Shown here: in pieces, positions 25,923 to 34,769 of the stretch
Layout of the letters: each line of letters begins with the position of its first letter
Numbering within the stretch: position 1 is the first letter of the stretch
The notes under the pieces: generated by a model
Seen by the model: only the letters and a program-made list of their open reading frames with translations
What the model was told of the DNA's origin: nothing
The model's database searches: none
Made by a program: the position numbers and the translations under genes
Source of the DNA: CBFIJI01 sp965662885
GTDB lineage: Bacteria; Bacteroidota; Bacteroidia; Flavobacteriales; Flavobacteriaceae
Direction: 5' to 3'
Assembly (NCBI GenBank): GCA_965662885.1
Contig: CBFIJI010000002.1
Span: 28,618 to 92,617 of the forward strand
Length of the DNA: 64,000 nucleotides

Positions 25923-28082
25923 ATGAATTTCTTTTTATTCCCCCTACTAATTTTTCACTCTTTAGTTAATCCAGAGACACCGCCAATAAACTTTGATGGG
26001 AGGTTGGACCCTCACGAATGGGAGAATGCTCAAAAATTTACTATTGACTATGAAATAAGCCCAGGGAATAATAGCCCTTCCCCCTTCAAAACCACTGCAT
26101 ATATTAAATATTCTTCAGAATACTTGTGGGTAGGGTTTGACGCAGAAGCCAACCCCAAAACATTACGAAGTGCATTGCGAAATCGTGATGAAGCCTTTTC
26201 TGACGATATTGTGATGATTGGTATAGATACCTTTGGTGACGGACGCTATATGATAGCTGTTGGAGCCAATGCCGAAGCCAGTCAGGTAGATTTAAAATTT
26301 ATGCCAAACGGAAACGATGATTCTTCCTATGACGTATCCTTTGAGTCCAAAGCAGTCAAAACAGATAAAGGCTATCAAGTAGAATTAAAAATCCCTTTTT
26401 CGTCCTTCCAATTTAAAAATGCTCCAGAACTGGTTTGGAAGGTATTGCTCTACCGTTCCACCTATGCTAATGGTGTAAGAAGTCAAAATATAAATTTCCC
26501 TATAGATTTAAACAACACTTGTCTTCCTTGTCAAACGCCAGAAAAAATAACTTTAAAAAACATCAAACCCAAAAAGCGGCGAAATTTTTTACCCTATGCT
26601 TTTGGAGGAGTATCAGGCGAAAGAGAAACGTCTAAATTGACCTATGGGAAAGGAAATTACAATATTGGGTTAGGGGGGCTATTGGACATTAGTAATGTTA
26701 CCACTTTTGAGTACACAATCAACCCTGATTTTTCACAAGTAGAAGCCGACGTCTCACAAATTAACGCCAACACCACCTTTGCCCTCTATTTTCCAGAGCG
26801 ACGTCCCTTTTTTAATGAAGGAAATGATTTAATTAATACGGCCTTACAAACCGTTTATACTCGAGCAATAAACCAACCTTTTGTCTCTACAAAGATGATC
26901 CATCAAGGCGAAAAACAACAGTTCTATTGGTTGTCCGCTTATGACTCTAAAACAGCCTATCTGATTGGAGCAGAAAACAGATCCTATTTTGGGAAGGGGG
27001 AAGAAAATTTTTCCAATATTCTTCGATATCAACGAACATTTAAACAAGGATCCAACATTGGATTTTTGACCACTAATCGCTTTTTAAAAGGAGGTGGAAT
27101 GGATAATACCTTTGGAATTTTAGGACAATTCCGCTTTTTAAAATCCTATTCTTTAGGGTTTGAATGGAATAAAAGTTTGACCAAAGAAGCCATTAATGAT
27201 TGGATTGACTCTGATGATATGATTGGAAATACAACAGTTGCTTTAGATGGTGAATCTTTTAACGGTGATGCATTAAACTTTCGTTTGCAACGGAACACAA
27301 CGCATTGGGTATCAGAACTTGAATACCAACACAGTTCCCCAAACTATCGGACACCCTTGGGGTTTTCTGTAAATAATTCATTGCGTTCCTTGGAATTCGA
27401 GCAGGGCTATCAGTATTTTTTTAAAGAGCAATTTATCAAAAAACTTTTTGTGGCAGCAGAAATGGAAACCCGCTTTAACTACAACGGTCTCCAAAAATTT
27501 TCTGAATTGGGGCTTTCTGCCTATATAGAACTAGATAAAAATATTCGCTCTGAAATCAATTTTAGCAATGCATTCAATGAAGAATTCAAGGGGTTCAATG
27601 CGAATAGCCTCCTCAAATTTAGTTGGTGGGTTCAACTTAACCCTTCCGAAGCAATTCGGATTAACGTATTTTCAGAATTTGGAGAAAGCATCGGGTATAA
27701 TTTAGATGACCTAGCAGTTGGAAACTCCCTTTTCTTTGGCACCTTTAATAGTTTTCAGCTGAGTGATAAATTCCGAATTTCACCAAGCCTTCGATATTCT
27801 GAGTTACGAAATAAGTTGGATAACTCCCTCTACTACAAGGGCTATATTGCTCGATTAAATATTAATTATCAATTCAACAATAACCTCTCCTTTCGTTTAG
27901 TTGGAGAACACAATGACTTCGACAAAAAGTTTTTTATTCAACCCCTATTAAAATGGAACCCAAATCCGTTTACTATTTTTTATTTAGGAGGAAACAGCGG
28001 ATTTAGTAAGCTTGACAGTAATGCCTTTCAAGTTAGTGCTACCCAATTTTACATGAAATTTCAGTATCTGATAGGGATATAA
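25923..28082 (+). CDS. DUF5916 protein: CBM9-like domain plus predicted outer-membrane barrel
   Basis: A 719-residue exported protein; a short hydrophobic N-terminus precedes residue 20. Residues about 20-200 form a CBM9-like beta domain (INFDGRLDPHEWENAQKF, AYIKYSSEYLWVGFDAEA). The rest alternates polar and aromatic strands and ends with an aromatic-rich strand (QFYMKFQYLIGI), as in outer-membrane barrels; FPERRPFFNEGNDL is typical of DUF5916. The role is unknown; ligand binding at the cell surface is a fair guess. It is convergent with trxB, with a 1-bp gap. Confidence 0.85.
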   Translation: MNFFLFPLLIFHSLVNPETPPINFDGRLDPHEWENAQKFTIDYEISPGNNSPSPFKTTAYIKYSSEYLWVGFDAEANPKTLRSALRNRDEAFSDDIVMIGIDTFGDGRYMIAVGANAEASQVDLKFMPNGNDDSSYDVSFESKAVKTDKGYQVELKIPFSSFQFKNAPELVWKVLLYRSTYANGVRSQNINFPIDLNNTCLPCQTPEKITLKNIKPKKRRNFLPYAFGGVSGERETSKLTYGKGNYNIGLGGLLDISNVTTFEYTINPDFSQVEADVSQINANTTFALYFPERRPFFNEGNDLINTALQTVYTRAINQPFVSTKMIHQGEKQQFYWLSAYDSKTAYLIGAENRSYFGKGEENFSNILRYQRTFKQGSNIGFLTTNRFLKGGGMDNTFGILGQFRFLKSYSLGFEWNKSLTKEAINDWIDSDDMIGNTTVALDGESFNGDALNFRLQRNTTHWVSELEYQHSSPNYRTPLGFSVNNSLRSLEFEQGYQYFFKEQFIKKLFVAAEMETRFNYNGLQKFSELGLSAYIELDKNIRSEINFSNAFNEEFKGFNANSLLKFSWWVQLNPSEAIRINVFSEFGESIGYNLDDLAVGNSLFFGTFNSFQLSDKFRISPSLRYSELRNKLDNSLYYKGYIARLNINYQFNNNLSFRLVGEHNDFDKKFFIQPLLKWNPNPFTIFYLGGNSGFSKLDSNAFQVSATQFYMKFQYLIGI

Positions 28083-28083
28083 T

Positions 28084-29019
28084 TTATTCGATCGATTGAA
28101 GGTAACGCTCGGCATCCAAAGCAGCCATACAACCCGTTCCAGCTGCAGTAACAGCTTGACGGTATTCCTTATCCTGGACATCACCAGAAGCAAAAACACC
28201 TGGGATATTTGTTTTGGTGGACTTCCCTTCTGTGATTAGATAGCCAGCCTCATCCATATCTAATTGTTCCTTAAAAATAGCGGTATTGGGTTGGTGGCCG
28301 ATAGCAATAAAAAGTCCTGTAATGGGTATTTCCTCTATTTCACCAGTTTGATTATTTTTCATCCTAAGCCCTTCGACAACTTGCTCTCCAAGAACCTCAT
28401 CAATTTCAGTAGAATATTTAAGATCAATATTTGGGGTATTATTTACTCGATGCTGCATGGCTTTAGAGGCACGCATATGGTCTTTACGAACCAACATCGT
28501 TACCTTCGAACAAATATTAGCTAAATAGGTCGCCTCTTCTGCAGCAGTATCACCACCACCCACAATAGCAACTTCTTGTCCCTTATAGAAAAAACCATCA
28601 CAAACAGCACAAGCGGAAACCCCACCGCCACGAAGACGTTGTTCACTCGGAAGTCCCAAGTATTTTGCTGTTGCTCCAGTACTGATAATCACCGTTTCAG
28701 CTTCAATTTCACCTCCACCTTCAACAAAGGCCTTATGGATCCCTCCCTTTTCTTTGGAGAACGCCACTTTATTGACATGGCCAATCCTTACATCAGTTCC
28801 AAAACGTTCGGCTTGTTGTTGCAGTTGTATCATCATGGTTGGGCCATCAATCCCTTCAGGATAGCCAGGGAAATTATCTACTTCCGTAGTAGTAGTAAGT
28901 TGACCTCCCGGTTCCATTCCTGTATACATGACCGGTTTTAAATCCGCTCGTGCAGCATAAATAGCTGCTGTATATCCTGCTGGACCACTTCCGATAATTA
29001 AAGTTTTTACACGTTCCAT
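28084..29019 (-). CDS. trxB: Thioredoxin-disulfide reductase
   Basis: A 311-residue flavoenzyme that passes electrons from NADPH to thioredoxin. The FAD motif is GSGPAGYTAAIYAARA (10-25), the redox-active pair CAVC (Cys137, Cys140), the NADPH motif GGGDTAAEEA (about 153-162), and the C-terminal FAD motif is GVFASGDVQDKEYRQAVTAA. Length is standard for the low-molecular-weight class. It is a single-gene unit with its own candidate promoter. Confidence 0.97.
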   Translation of the reverse strand: MERVKTLIIGSGPAGYTAAIYAARADLKPVMYTGMEPGGQLTTTTEVDNFPGYPEGIDGPTMMIQLQQQAERFGTDVRIGHVNKVAFSKEKGGIHKAFVEGGGEIEAETVIISTGATAKYLGLPSEQRLRGGGVSACAVCDGFFYKGQEVAIVGGGDTAAEEATYLANICSKVTMLVRKDHMRASKAMQHRVNNTPNIDLKYSTEIDEVLGEQVVEGLRMKNNQTGEIEEIPITGLFIAIGHQPNTAIFKEQLDMDEAGYLITEGKSTKTNIPGVFASGDVQDKEYRQAVTAAGTGCMAALDAERYLQSIE

Positions 29020-29039
29020 ATGAATCTGTTAAAATCATT

Positions 29040-29047
29040 CAAAAGTA
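29040..29047 (-). promoter_or_regulatory. Candidate -7 element of the trxB promoter
   Basis: On the minus strand TACTTTTG matches TAnnTTTG exactly, 20 bp upstream of the trxB ATG. No TTG is seen at the expected -33 spacing. Confidence 0.4.
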
Positions 29048-29110
29048 AGGCATATAATTAAATTGTATCTTGCTAATTCATAGGAATTGTCAACACTCAT
29101 ATAAACTTTT

Positions 29111-29860
29111 ATGATTCGTTATTTTATTTTTTTGATGCTACTTTTTGTTTCGTCTTGTGCTACAAACAACATCGATAATCCACAAGCGCTTATAAATAAA
29201 ACGATTGAAAAACATGGTGTAAATCGGTTGAATACAAGTGCATTATCGTTCGATTTTAGAGATATTCATTATGAATTAAAAAAAAGAAAAGCACAAACAG
29301 TATATAGTAGAGAAATAAAGAAAGGAGACACCTTGATCAAGGATGTTTTAACCAATGGAGTACTGTTCGAAAGAACCATTAATGGTTCGGTAACTAAGCT
29401 TTCCGACAGTCTAAAAGGAGTGTATTCCAATTCTTTAAATTCAGTCATGTATTTTATACAGACCCCTCTTGTACTATTGGATAAATCCGTCATAAAAGAC
29501 TATAAGGGAAAGACACAAATTAAAGGGGAAACGTACCATGTTTTAAAAATCACTTTTACAGAAGAAGGAGGAGGAGAAGACTTTGAAGATGAATACCGCT
29601 ATTGGATTCACGCAACCGATTTTACCATTGACTATCTTGGTTATAACTATCAAACCTCAGGAGGTGGGACACGTTTTAGACAGACTTTTAACCGAAAAAC
29701 AGTAAAAGGTGTTCTATTTCAAGACTATATAAATTTTAAACCTCAAGAACGTTTTGTAAAATTGGATAGCCTTCCAATATTATTTGAACAGCAACAACTT
29801 AAAAAAGTATCCATTATTGAAAATAAAAACATTCATTTAAAACTAGAGGTTGGTCAATAA
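29111..29860 (+). CDS. DUF6503-type lipoprotein
   Basis: A 249-residue lipoprotein (MIRYFIFLMLLFVSSC, Cys16). It begins ALINKTIEKHGVNRLNT, has the LKITFTEEGGGEDFEDEYRY block, and ends as a beta-rich sheet domain. A weaker paralogue lies on the other side of nagB at 31916-32659. Members look like LolA-like or outer-membrane-associated beta domains, but no function is known to me. It ends 119 bp before nagB, on the same strand. Confidence 0.75.
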   Translation: MIRYFIFLMLLFVSSCATNNIDNPQALINKTIEKHGVNRLNTSALSFDFRDIHYELKKRKAQTVYSREIKKGDTLIKDVLTNGVLFERTINGSVTKLSDSLKGVYSNSLNSVMYFIQTPLVLLDKSVIKDYKGKTQIKGETYHVLKITFTEEGGGEDFEDEYRYWIHATDFTIDYLGYNYQTSGGGTRFRQTFNRKTVKGVLFQDYINFKPQERFVKLDSLPILFEQQQLKKVSIIENKNIHLKLEVGQ

Positions 29861-29922
29861 ATTATCCAATGCTCTCGGGGATATTTATTGGATGACGACG
29901 ATTTAAATACCCACTTAATTTT

Positions 29923-29930
29923 TATCTTTG
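29923..29930 (+). promoter_or_regulatory. Candidate -7 element of the nagB promoter
   Basis: TATCTTTG matches TAnnTTTG exactly and lies 49 bp upstream of the nagB ATG, in the 118-bp gap after the DUF6503 gene. No convincing -33 TTG is visible. Confidence 0.45.
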
Positions 29931-29978
29931 ACATTACTATAAAAGAACAATAAATACTAAATCACAACAAAAAAACCA

Positions 29979-31910
29979 ATGCTATCCAACAAATCAACTG
30001 ATATTCTAGCCTATAAACCTCCAGGGAGTTTTGAAGAAACCCGTTTCGAAAAACTTCACAATGTTATTTTTGAAAACTCCACGGAAGCATCGTTTCAAGT
30101 GGCAGCTTCCATAGCGGCATTGATTAAAGAAAAACATCAATTAGGAGAACCTTGTGTGTTGGGATTAGCGACAGGTTCAACACCCCTTAGTGTATATCGT
30201 GAACTGGTTCGTCTGCACAAAGAAGAAGGGCTGAGTTTTCAAAATGTAGTATCCTTTAACTTGGACGAATACTTCCCACTCTCTAAAAATGACCTCCAAA
30301 GTTACCATCACTTTATGCATGTCAATTTATTTGACCATATAGATATTCTTCCTGAAAATATTCATATTCCTAACGGAGAAGTTGAAGCAAAAAATGTTCG
30401 CACTTTTTGTATTGAATATGAAAATAAAATAAAATCCTATGGAGGTATTGATTTACAACTTTTAGGGATTGGTCGAACAGGTCATATTGGTTTTAATGAG
30501 CCTGGATCTCACATGAATTCTCAAACGCGACTAATTACATTAGATCATTTGACCCGTTTTGATGCAGCTCCTGCTTTTTTAGGAATTCAAAATGTACCAC
30601 GAAGAGCAATCACGATGGGGATTCAAACTATCTTAAATGCCAAGAATATCATACTCATGGCTTGGGGGTCCAATAAAAGTGAAATCATACAAAAAGCAAT
30701 TGAAGGAGAAATTTCTCCCTTGATTCCAACCACCTATTTACAGGAGCATAAAAACACCACCCTAGTTTTGGATACAGAAGCTGCTGCTGATTTAACCCGA
30801 ATTAAAACTCCGTGGTTGGTTGCAGATTCTGATTGGACATTTGAAAACAGAAGTAAGGCTGTTTTTTGGTTGTGTGAAAAAACGGGAAAATCCATTTTAA
30901 AATTAACCGACGAAGATTACAATCAAAATGGGATGTCTGACTTGTTGACCCACTATGGCTCAAGTTATGAACTCAACATTGAAATGTTTAATAAGTTACA
31001 ACGAAGCATTACAGGATGGCCAGGAGGTAAACCCAATTCAGATGACAGCAAACGTCCAGAGCGTGCAGAACCTCATCCTAAGCGTGTGATTATTTTTAGT
31101 CCTCATCCCGATGATGACGTGATCTCTATGGGGGGGACCTTTGACCGTTTGGTTTCACAAGGCCATGAAGTACATATTGCTTACCAAACCTCAGGAAATA
31201 TTGCTGTTTCTGATGAAGATGCCTTACGTTTCTTAGAGGTAACCAATGATATCTTCCCCGACTTAACAAAGGAGGCCTATTCGAGTTTACTCACAAAATT
31301 CAAATCAAAAAAGTTACACCAACCAGACCCTATCGAAATTCGACACTTAAAAGGAGCAATCCGTAAAAGAGAATCCTTAGGTGCCACACGATATTTTAAT
31401 GTTCCCGACGAACAAGTTCACTTTATGAACCTGCCCTTTTACGAAACAGGAACCATAGCAAAAAATCCACTATCTCAAATTGATGTTGATTTAACAGCAG
31501 ACTTGATTACCAAAATCAAACCTCATCAGATCTACGCAGCTGGAGATTTGGCCGATCCTCATGGAACCCACAGTGTCTGTTTGGATGTGATTTTTAAAGC
31601 AGTTGATCAACTTAAATCACAAGATTTTATGGACGATTGCTGGGTATGGCTCTATCGAGGAGCATGGCATGAATGGGGTATTCACGAAATTGATATGGCT
31701 ATTCCCATGAGTCCAGATCAAGTCCTTCGAAAAAGAAAGGCTATTTTTTATCATCAATCTCAAAAAGACGGGGTCATGTTTCAAGGCAATGATCATAGGG
31801 AATTTTGGGTTCGCGCAGAAGATCGAAATGCACAAACAGCAAAAGCCTATCGCAATATGGGATTGTCAGATTACGCAGCGATTGAAGCCTTTAAACGCTA
31901 TCATTTTTAA
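29979..31910 (+). CDS. nagB: Glucosamine-6-phosphate deaminase fused to a PIG-L deacetylase-like domain
   Basis: A 643-residue fusion. The N-terminal ~290 residues are NagB: GLATGSTPLSVYREL, FNLDEYFPLS with the catalytic Asp, and GIGRTGHIGFNEPGS. It converts glucosamine-6-phosphate to fructose-6-phosphate and ammonia. The C-terminal half is a PIG-L/LmbE-like domain with the zinc motif HPDDD (376-380) and AGDLADPHGTHSVC. This fusion is known in Bacteroidota; a linked deacetylation step on amino sugars is inferred. Two DUF6503 lipoproteins flank it. Confidence 0.9.
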   Translation: MLSNKSTDILAYKPPGSFEETRFEKLHNVIFENSTEASFQVAASIAALIKEKHQLGEPCVLGLATGSTPLSVYRELVRLHKEEGLSFQNVVSFNLDEYFPLSKNDLQSYHHFMHVNLFDHIDILPENIHIPNGEVEAKNVRTFCIEYENKIKSYGGIDLQLLGIGRTGHIGFNEPGSHMNSQTRLITLDHLTRFDAAPAFLGIQNVPRRAITMGIQTILNAKNIILMAWGSNKSEIIQKAIEGEISPLIPTTYLQEHKNTTLVLDTEAAADLTRIKTPWLVADSDWTFENRSKAVFWLCEKTGKSILKLTDEDYNQNGMSDLLTHYGSSYELNIEMFNKLQRSITGWPGGKPNSDDSKRPERAEPHPKRVIIFSPHPDDDVISMGGTFDRLVSQGHEVHIAYQTSGNIAVSDEDALRFLEVTNDIFPDLTKEAYSSLLTKFKSKKLHQPDPIEIRHLKGAIRKRESLGATRYFNVPDEQVHFMNLPFYETGTIAKNPLSQIDVDLTADLITKIKPHQIYAAGDLADPHGTHSVCLDVIFKAVDQLKSQDFMDDCWVWLYRGAWHEWGIHEIDMAIPMSPDQVLRKRKAIFYHQSQKDGVMFQGNDHREFWVRAEDRNAQTAKAYRNMGLSDYAAIEAFKRYHF

Positions 31911-31915
31911 GGAAA

Positions 31916-32659
31916 TTATTCATAAGAAATGATCGTATAAAAATAGGCTGCTCGGAGGTACCGAATGGAAAGATCGGGATTTACAAAGTAACTTTTTCGT
32001 ACTTGATTTAAAAACAAACCTGTGTTCTCCTCCACAGATTCATTCATGATAAGACTAATACGTCCATCGTGATTCACCTGTGATGCTTTTAAGCGATAGG
32101 TGTCCACATCGAAGTAATAGTGCCAAATATCTGCTTGGGGGTCATCATCGTATTGGATGCGAATCTGATGGACTTTTTGATTCCCTAAAAGTTGTGTTGT
32201 TCCCTCATAAGTCAACATCGCTTGATCGTCTAAAAGTTTATAAGGTTGCCAAAAAACATATAGCGCCGCATCCATGATTTTATTCATGGCATCAAGATCT
32301 TGTGAGGCTGTTACTGCTTCACCATTCTCAAAAACGGAAATACCTTCCGCTGTTTTCTCCACCCTTTGGAAGGTTCCGTTGGGGTTCCATTCCATCACTG
32401 ATTTCTTTGGTTGCCATTCATGAGTATGCATTTGCATGATGGTTTGCTCTAAGGTGCCTAAGCTGTCATAGAGTTTTATTTCTTTTAGATATTCAATTTT
32501 TTTAAACGATTCCCAAAGTGCTTGTCCACCATGGGCGCCAATCGATTTTTTTATAATTGTCATGGGTTCAGGAGCCTTATTACAACCAAACAAAATCAAG
32601 AAGAGTCCTAAAAAGTAGGGAAGTTTAAGAGAAGAAATAGGCTTTAGATGATAAAACAT
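31916..32659 (-). CDS. DUF6503-type lipoprotein (paralogue)
   Basis: A 247-residue lipoprotein (LGLFLILFGC, Cys26). Its core (IIKKSIGAHGGQALWESFKK, YDDDPQADIWHYYFDVDTY) aligns with the DUF6503 protein at 29111-29860: both have a helix with a KHG/AHG motif near the mature start, then a beta sheet. It reads toward nagB and ends 5 bp from it. Function unknown. Confidence 0.75.
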   Translation of the reverse strand: MFYHLKPISSLKLPYFLGLFLILFGCNKAPEPMTIIKKSIGAHGGQALWESFKKIEYLKEIKLYDSLGTLEQTIMQMHTHEWQPKKSVMEWNPNGTFQRVEKTAEGISVFENGEAVTASQDLDAMNKIMDAALYVFWQPYKLLDDQAMLTYEGTTQLLGNQKVHQIRIQYDDDPQADIWHYYFDVDTYRLKASQVNHDGRISLIMNESVEENTGLFLNQVRKSYFVNPDLSIRYLRAAYFYTIISYE

Positions 32660-32728
32660 AGAGCAATAAAATTAATTCGTAAATTAGGAAAAATTTAGGC
32701 AATTATAAAAACGATAATCTTTAAAAGA

Positions 32729-34306
32729 ATGAAAAAACACCTTCTCTTTGTGCTCTGCTTTTCTTCAATGCTGAGTATTGCGCAACAGTATTCCAATAAG
32801 AAAATAAAAAATTTAAAAGCTACCGCTATAGAAAATGTTCAAACGGATCATAAAAGTACTCAGGTAATGGTCGATAAGATATTCAGTTTTGCCGAGTTAG
32901 GCTTCCAAGAGATTGAATCATCAAAATATTTAACGGGAATTTTAAAAAATGCAGGCTTTGAAATAGAAAACGGGATTTCAGACATCCCCACAGCTTGGAT
33001 GGCGCGTTGGAGTAACGGAGAAGGGCCTGTAATTGCTTTAGGAAGTGATGTAGATTGTATACCCAAGGCTTCGCAATATCCTGGAGTGGCTTACCATAAA
33101 CCCATGGTTGAGGGAGCACCAGGTCATGGCGAAGGACATAATTCAGGAATCCCTGTGATCATAACAGCAGCAATAAGTGTTCAAAAAATAATGAAAGAAA
33201 ATGACATTAAAGGAACTCTTGTTATATGGCCTGGAATTGCGGAAGAACTGGTGGCCTCAAAGGCTTGGTATGTTCGTGATGGATATTTTGACAATATCGA
33301 CATGTGTATCTTTACCCATGTAAGCAGTAACCTTGCTGTTTCTTACGGCCAAGCCAGAGGAACAGGATTGATTTCTGTTGAATATTCTTTTGAAGGAGAA
33401 GCAGCACATTCTGCAGGTTCCCCATGGCGAGGTCGAAGTGCTCTTGATGCTGCCGAATTGATGAATATTGGATGGAATTATAAAAGAGAACATTTACATC
33501 CTTTAAAGCGCTCGCATTCCATCTTTACTGATGCAGGAGACCAACCCAATGTGGTTCCGTCAAAAGCGTCTATTTGGTTTTATCTAAGGGATATTACCTA
33601 TGATGGAATTATGAAAATGTACAATGATGCCAATAATATTGCGGAGGGTGCAGCGTTGATGACCGACACCAAGGTGAGTTCGAAAATTGTCGGTACGGCA
33701 TGGCCACGACATTTCAATAAAGTCATTGCAGAAAGCATGTATCAAAACATTTTATCGGTAGGTTTACCAGAGTGGTCAGCAGCCGATCAACAACTGGCAA
33801 CAGCTGTTCAAAAAGAAGTCAATTCTAAAAACACAAACGGCTTGTCCTCCAAACTTGCTGATCTAGGAAAACCCGCTGTTTCGCCAATTAGTGGTGGTTC
33901 AGATGACATTGGGGACATTTCTTGGAAAATTCCTACAGTAACGCTACGCTTTCCTTCCAACATACCAGGACTTCAAGGACATCACTGGTCCAATGCCATT
34001 ACAATGGCGACTCCTATTGCGCATAAAGGAGCAACTGCTGGAGCAAAAGTTGTTGCTGCAACAGTCATTGATTTTTTGACCCAACCCAAGCTGTTAAATC
34101 AAGCAAAGGATTATTTTGAAAATGTCCAAAGTAAAGAAACCAAATACGTTCCGATGATAACAGAAAAGGATCCACCTCCAATCTATTTAAACAAAGGGAT
34201 AATGGATCAATACCGCCCACAATTAGAGGAGTTTTATTATGACGAAACAAAATATGATACCTATTTGGAGCAGTTGGGAATTAGCTATCCTACATTAAAA
34301 AAATAA
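32729..34306 (+). CDS. Exported M20-family amidohydrolase (AbgB-like)
   Basis: A 525-residue protein with signal peptide MKKHLLFVLCFSSMLSIAQ. The M20/AbgB-type fold shows ALGSDVDCIPK, EGAPGHGEGHNSG and VIWPGIAEELVASKAWYVRDG, then a dimerisation domain (SVEYSFEGEAAHSAGSPWRG) and SGGSDDIGDISW near the end. Relatives cleave aminobenzoyl-glutamate or similar amides; the substrate here is unknown. Export to the periplasm is unusual compared with E. coli AbgB. A DUF4440-like protein and a DASS transporter follow within 20 bp, suggesting degrade-and-import. Confidence 0.85.
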   Translation: MKKHLLFVLCFSSMLSIAQQYSNKKIKNLKATAIENVQTDHKSTQVMVDKIFSFAELGFQEIESSKYLTGILKNAGFEIENGISDIPTAWMARWSNGEGPVIALGSDVDCIPKASQYPGVAYHKPMVEGAPGHGEGHNSGIPVIITAAISVQKIMKENDIKGTLVIWPGIAEELVASKAWYVRDGYFDNIDMCIFTHVSSNLAVSYGQARGTGLISVEYSFEGEAAHSAGSPWRGRSALDAAELMNIGWNYKREHLHPLKRSHSIFTDAGDQPNVVPSKASIWFYLRDITYDGIMKMYNDANNIAEGAALMTDTKVSSKIVGTAWPRHFNKVIAESMYQNILSVGLPEWSAADQQLATAVQKEVNSKNTNGLSSKLADLGKPAVSPISGGSDDIGDISWKIPTVTLRFPSNIPGLQGHHWSNAITMATPIAHKGATAGAKVVAATVIDFLTQPKLLNQAKDYFENVQSKETKYVPMITEKDPPPIYLNKGIMDQYRPQLEEFYYDETKYDTYLEQLGISYPTLKK

Positions 34307-34315
34307 TATCATTTT

Positions 34316-34765
34316 ATGTCAAAAAAAAGGAGACTACTACTCGGACTTTATTTGACTTCGCTATGCCTTTATGCACAAGAGCCGATTAAAGAGATTGATT
34401 CATTACAAATCATTCAGGTTTTATTTGACCAACAAAAAGCATGGAACAGTACTGATATAAATGCCTTTATGGAGGGATATTGGCAATCGGACAGACTTGT
34501 TTTTTCAGGTTCAGGTGGCCCCATTTACGGATGGGAAGCTACCAAAAAACGCTATGAAAAAAATTATCCAGATGCAGCAGCAATGGGAACGCTTAGGTTT
34601 ACCCTTTTGGATATGATTCAGGTGGATGAAAATACAGTCCAAATGCAAGGGCGTTATGACTTAATTCGAACGCTTGGTGACAATCACGGATATTTCACCC
34701 TCTTGTGGAAAAAAATTAATAAACGCTGGCTCATTATTAGCGATCATACCTCAGCGGCAAACTAA
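34316..34765 (+). CDS. Exported SnoaL/DUF4440-like protein
   Basis: A 149-residue protein with signal peptide (LLLGLYLTSLCLYAQE) and an NTF2-like cone fold: QIIQVLFDQQKAWNSTDINAFMEGYW, of which only LFDQQKAWNSTDINAFM is needed for recognition, then GGPIYGWEATKKRYEKNY and LLWKKINKRWLIISDHTS. Such domains bind small ligands; its role is unknown. It sits 9 bp after the amidohydrolase and 4 bp before the DASS gene. Confidence 0.78.
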   Translation: MSKKRRLLLGLYLTSLCLYAQEPIKEIDSLQIIQVLFDQQKAWNSTDINAFMEGYWQSDRLVFSGSGGPIYGWEATKKRYEKNYPDAAAMGTLRFTLLDMIQVDENTVQMQGRYDLIRTLGDNHGYFTLLWKKINKRWLIISDHTSAAN

Positions 34766-34769
34766 AACA

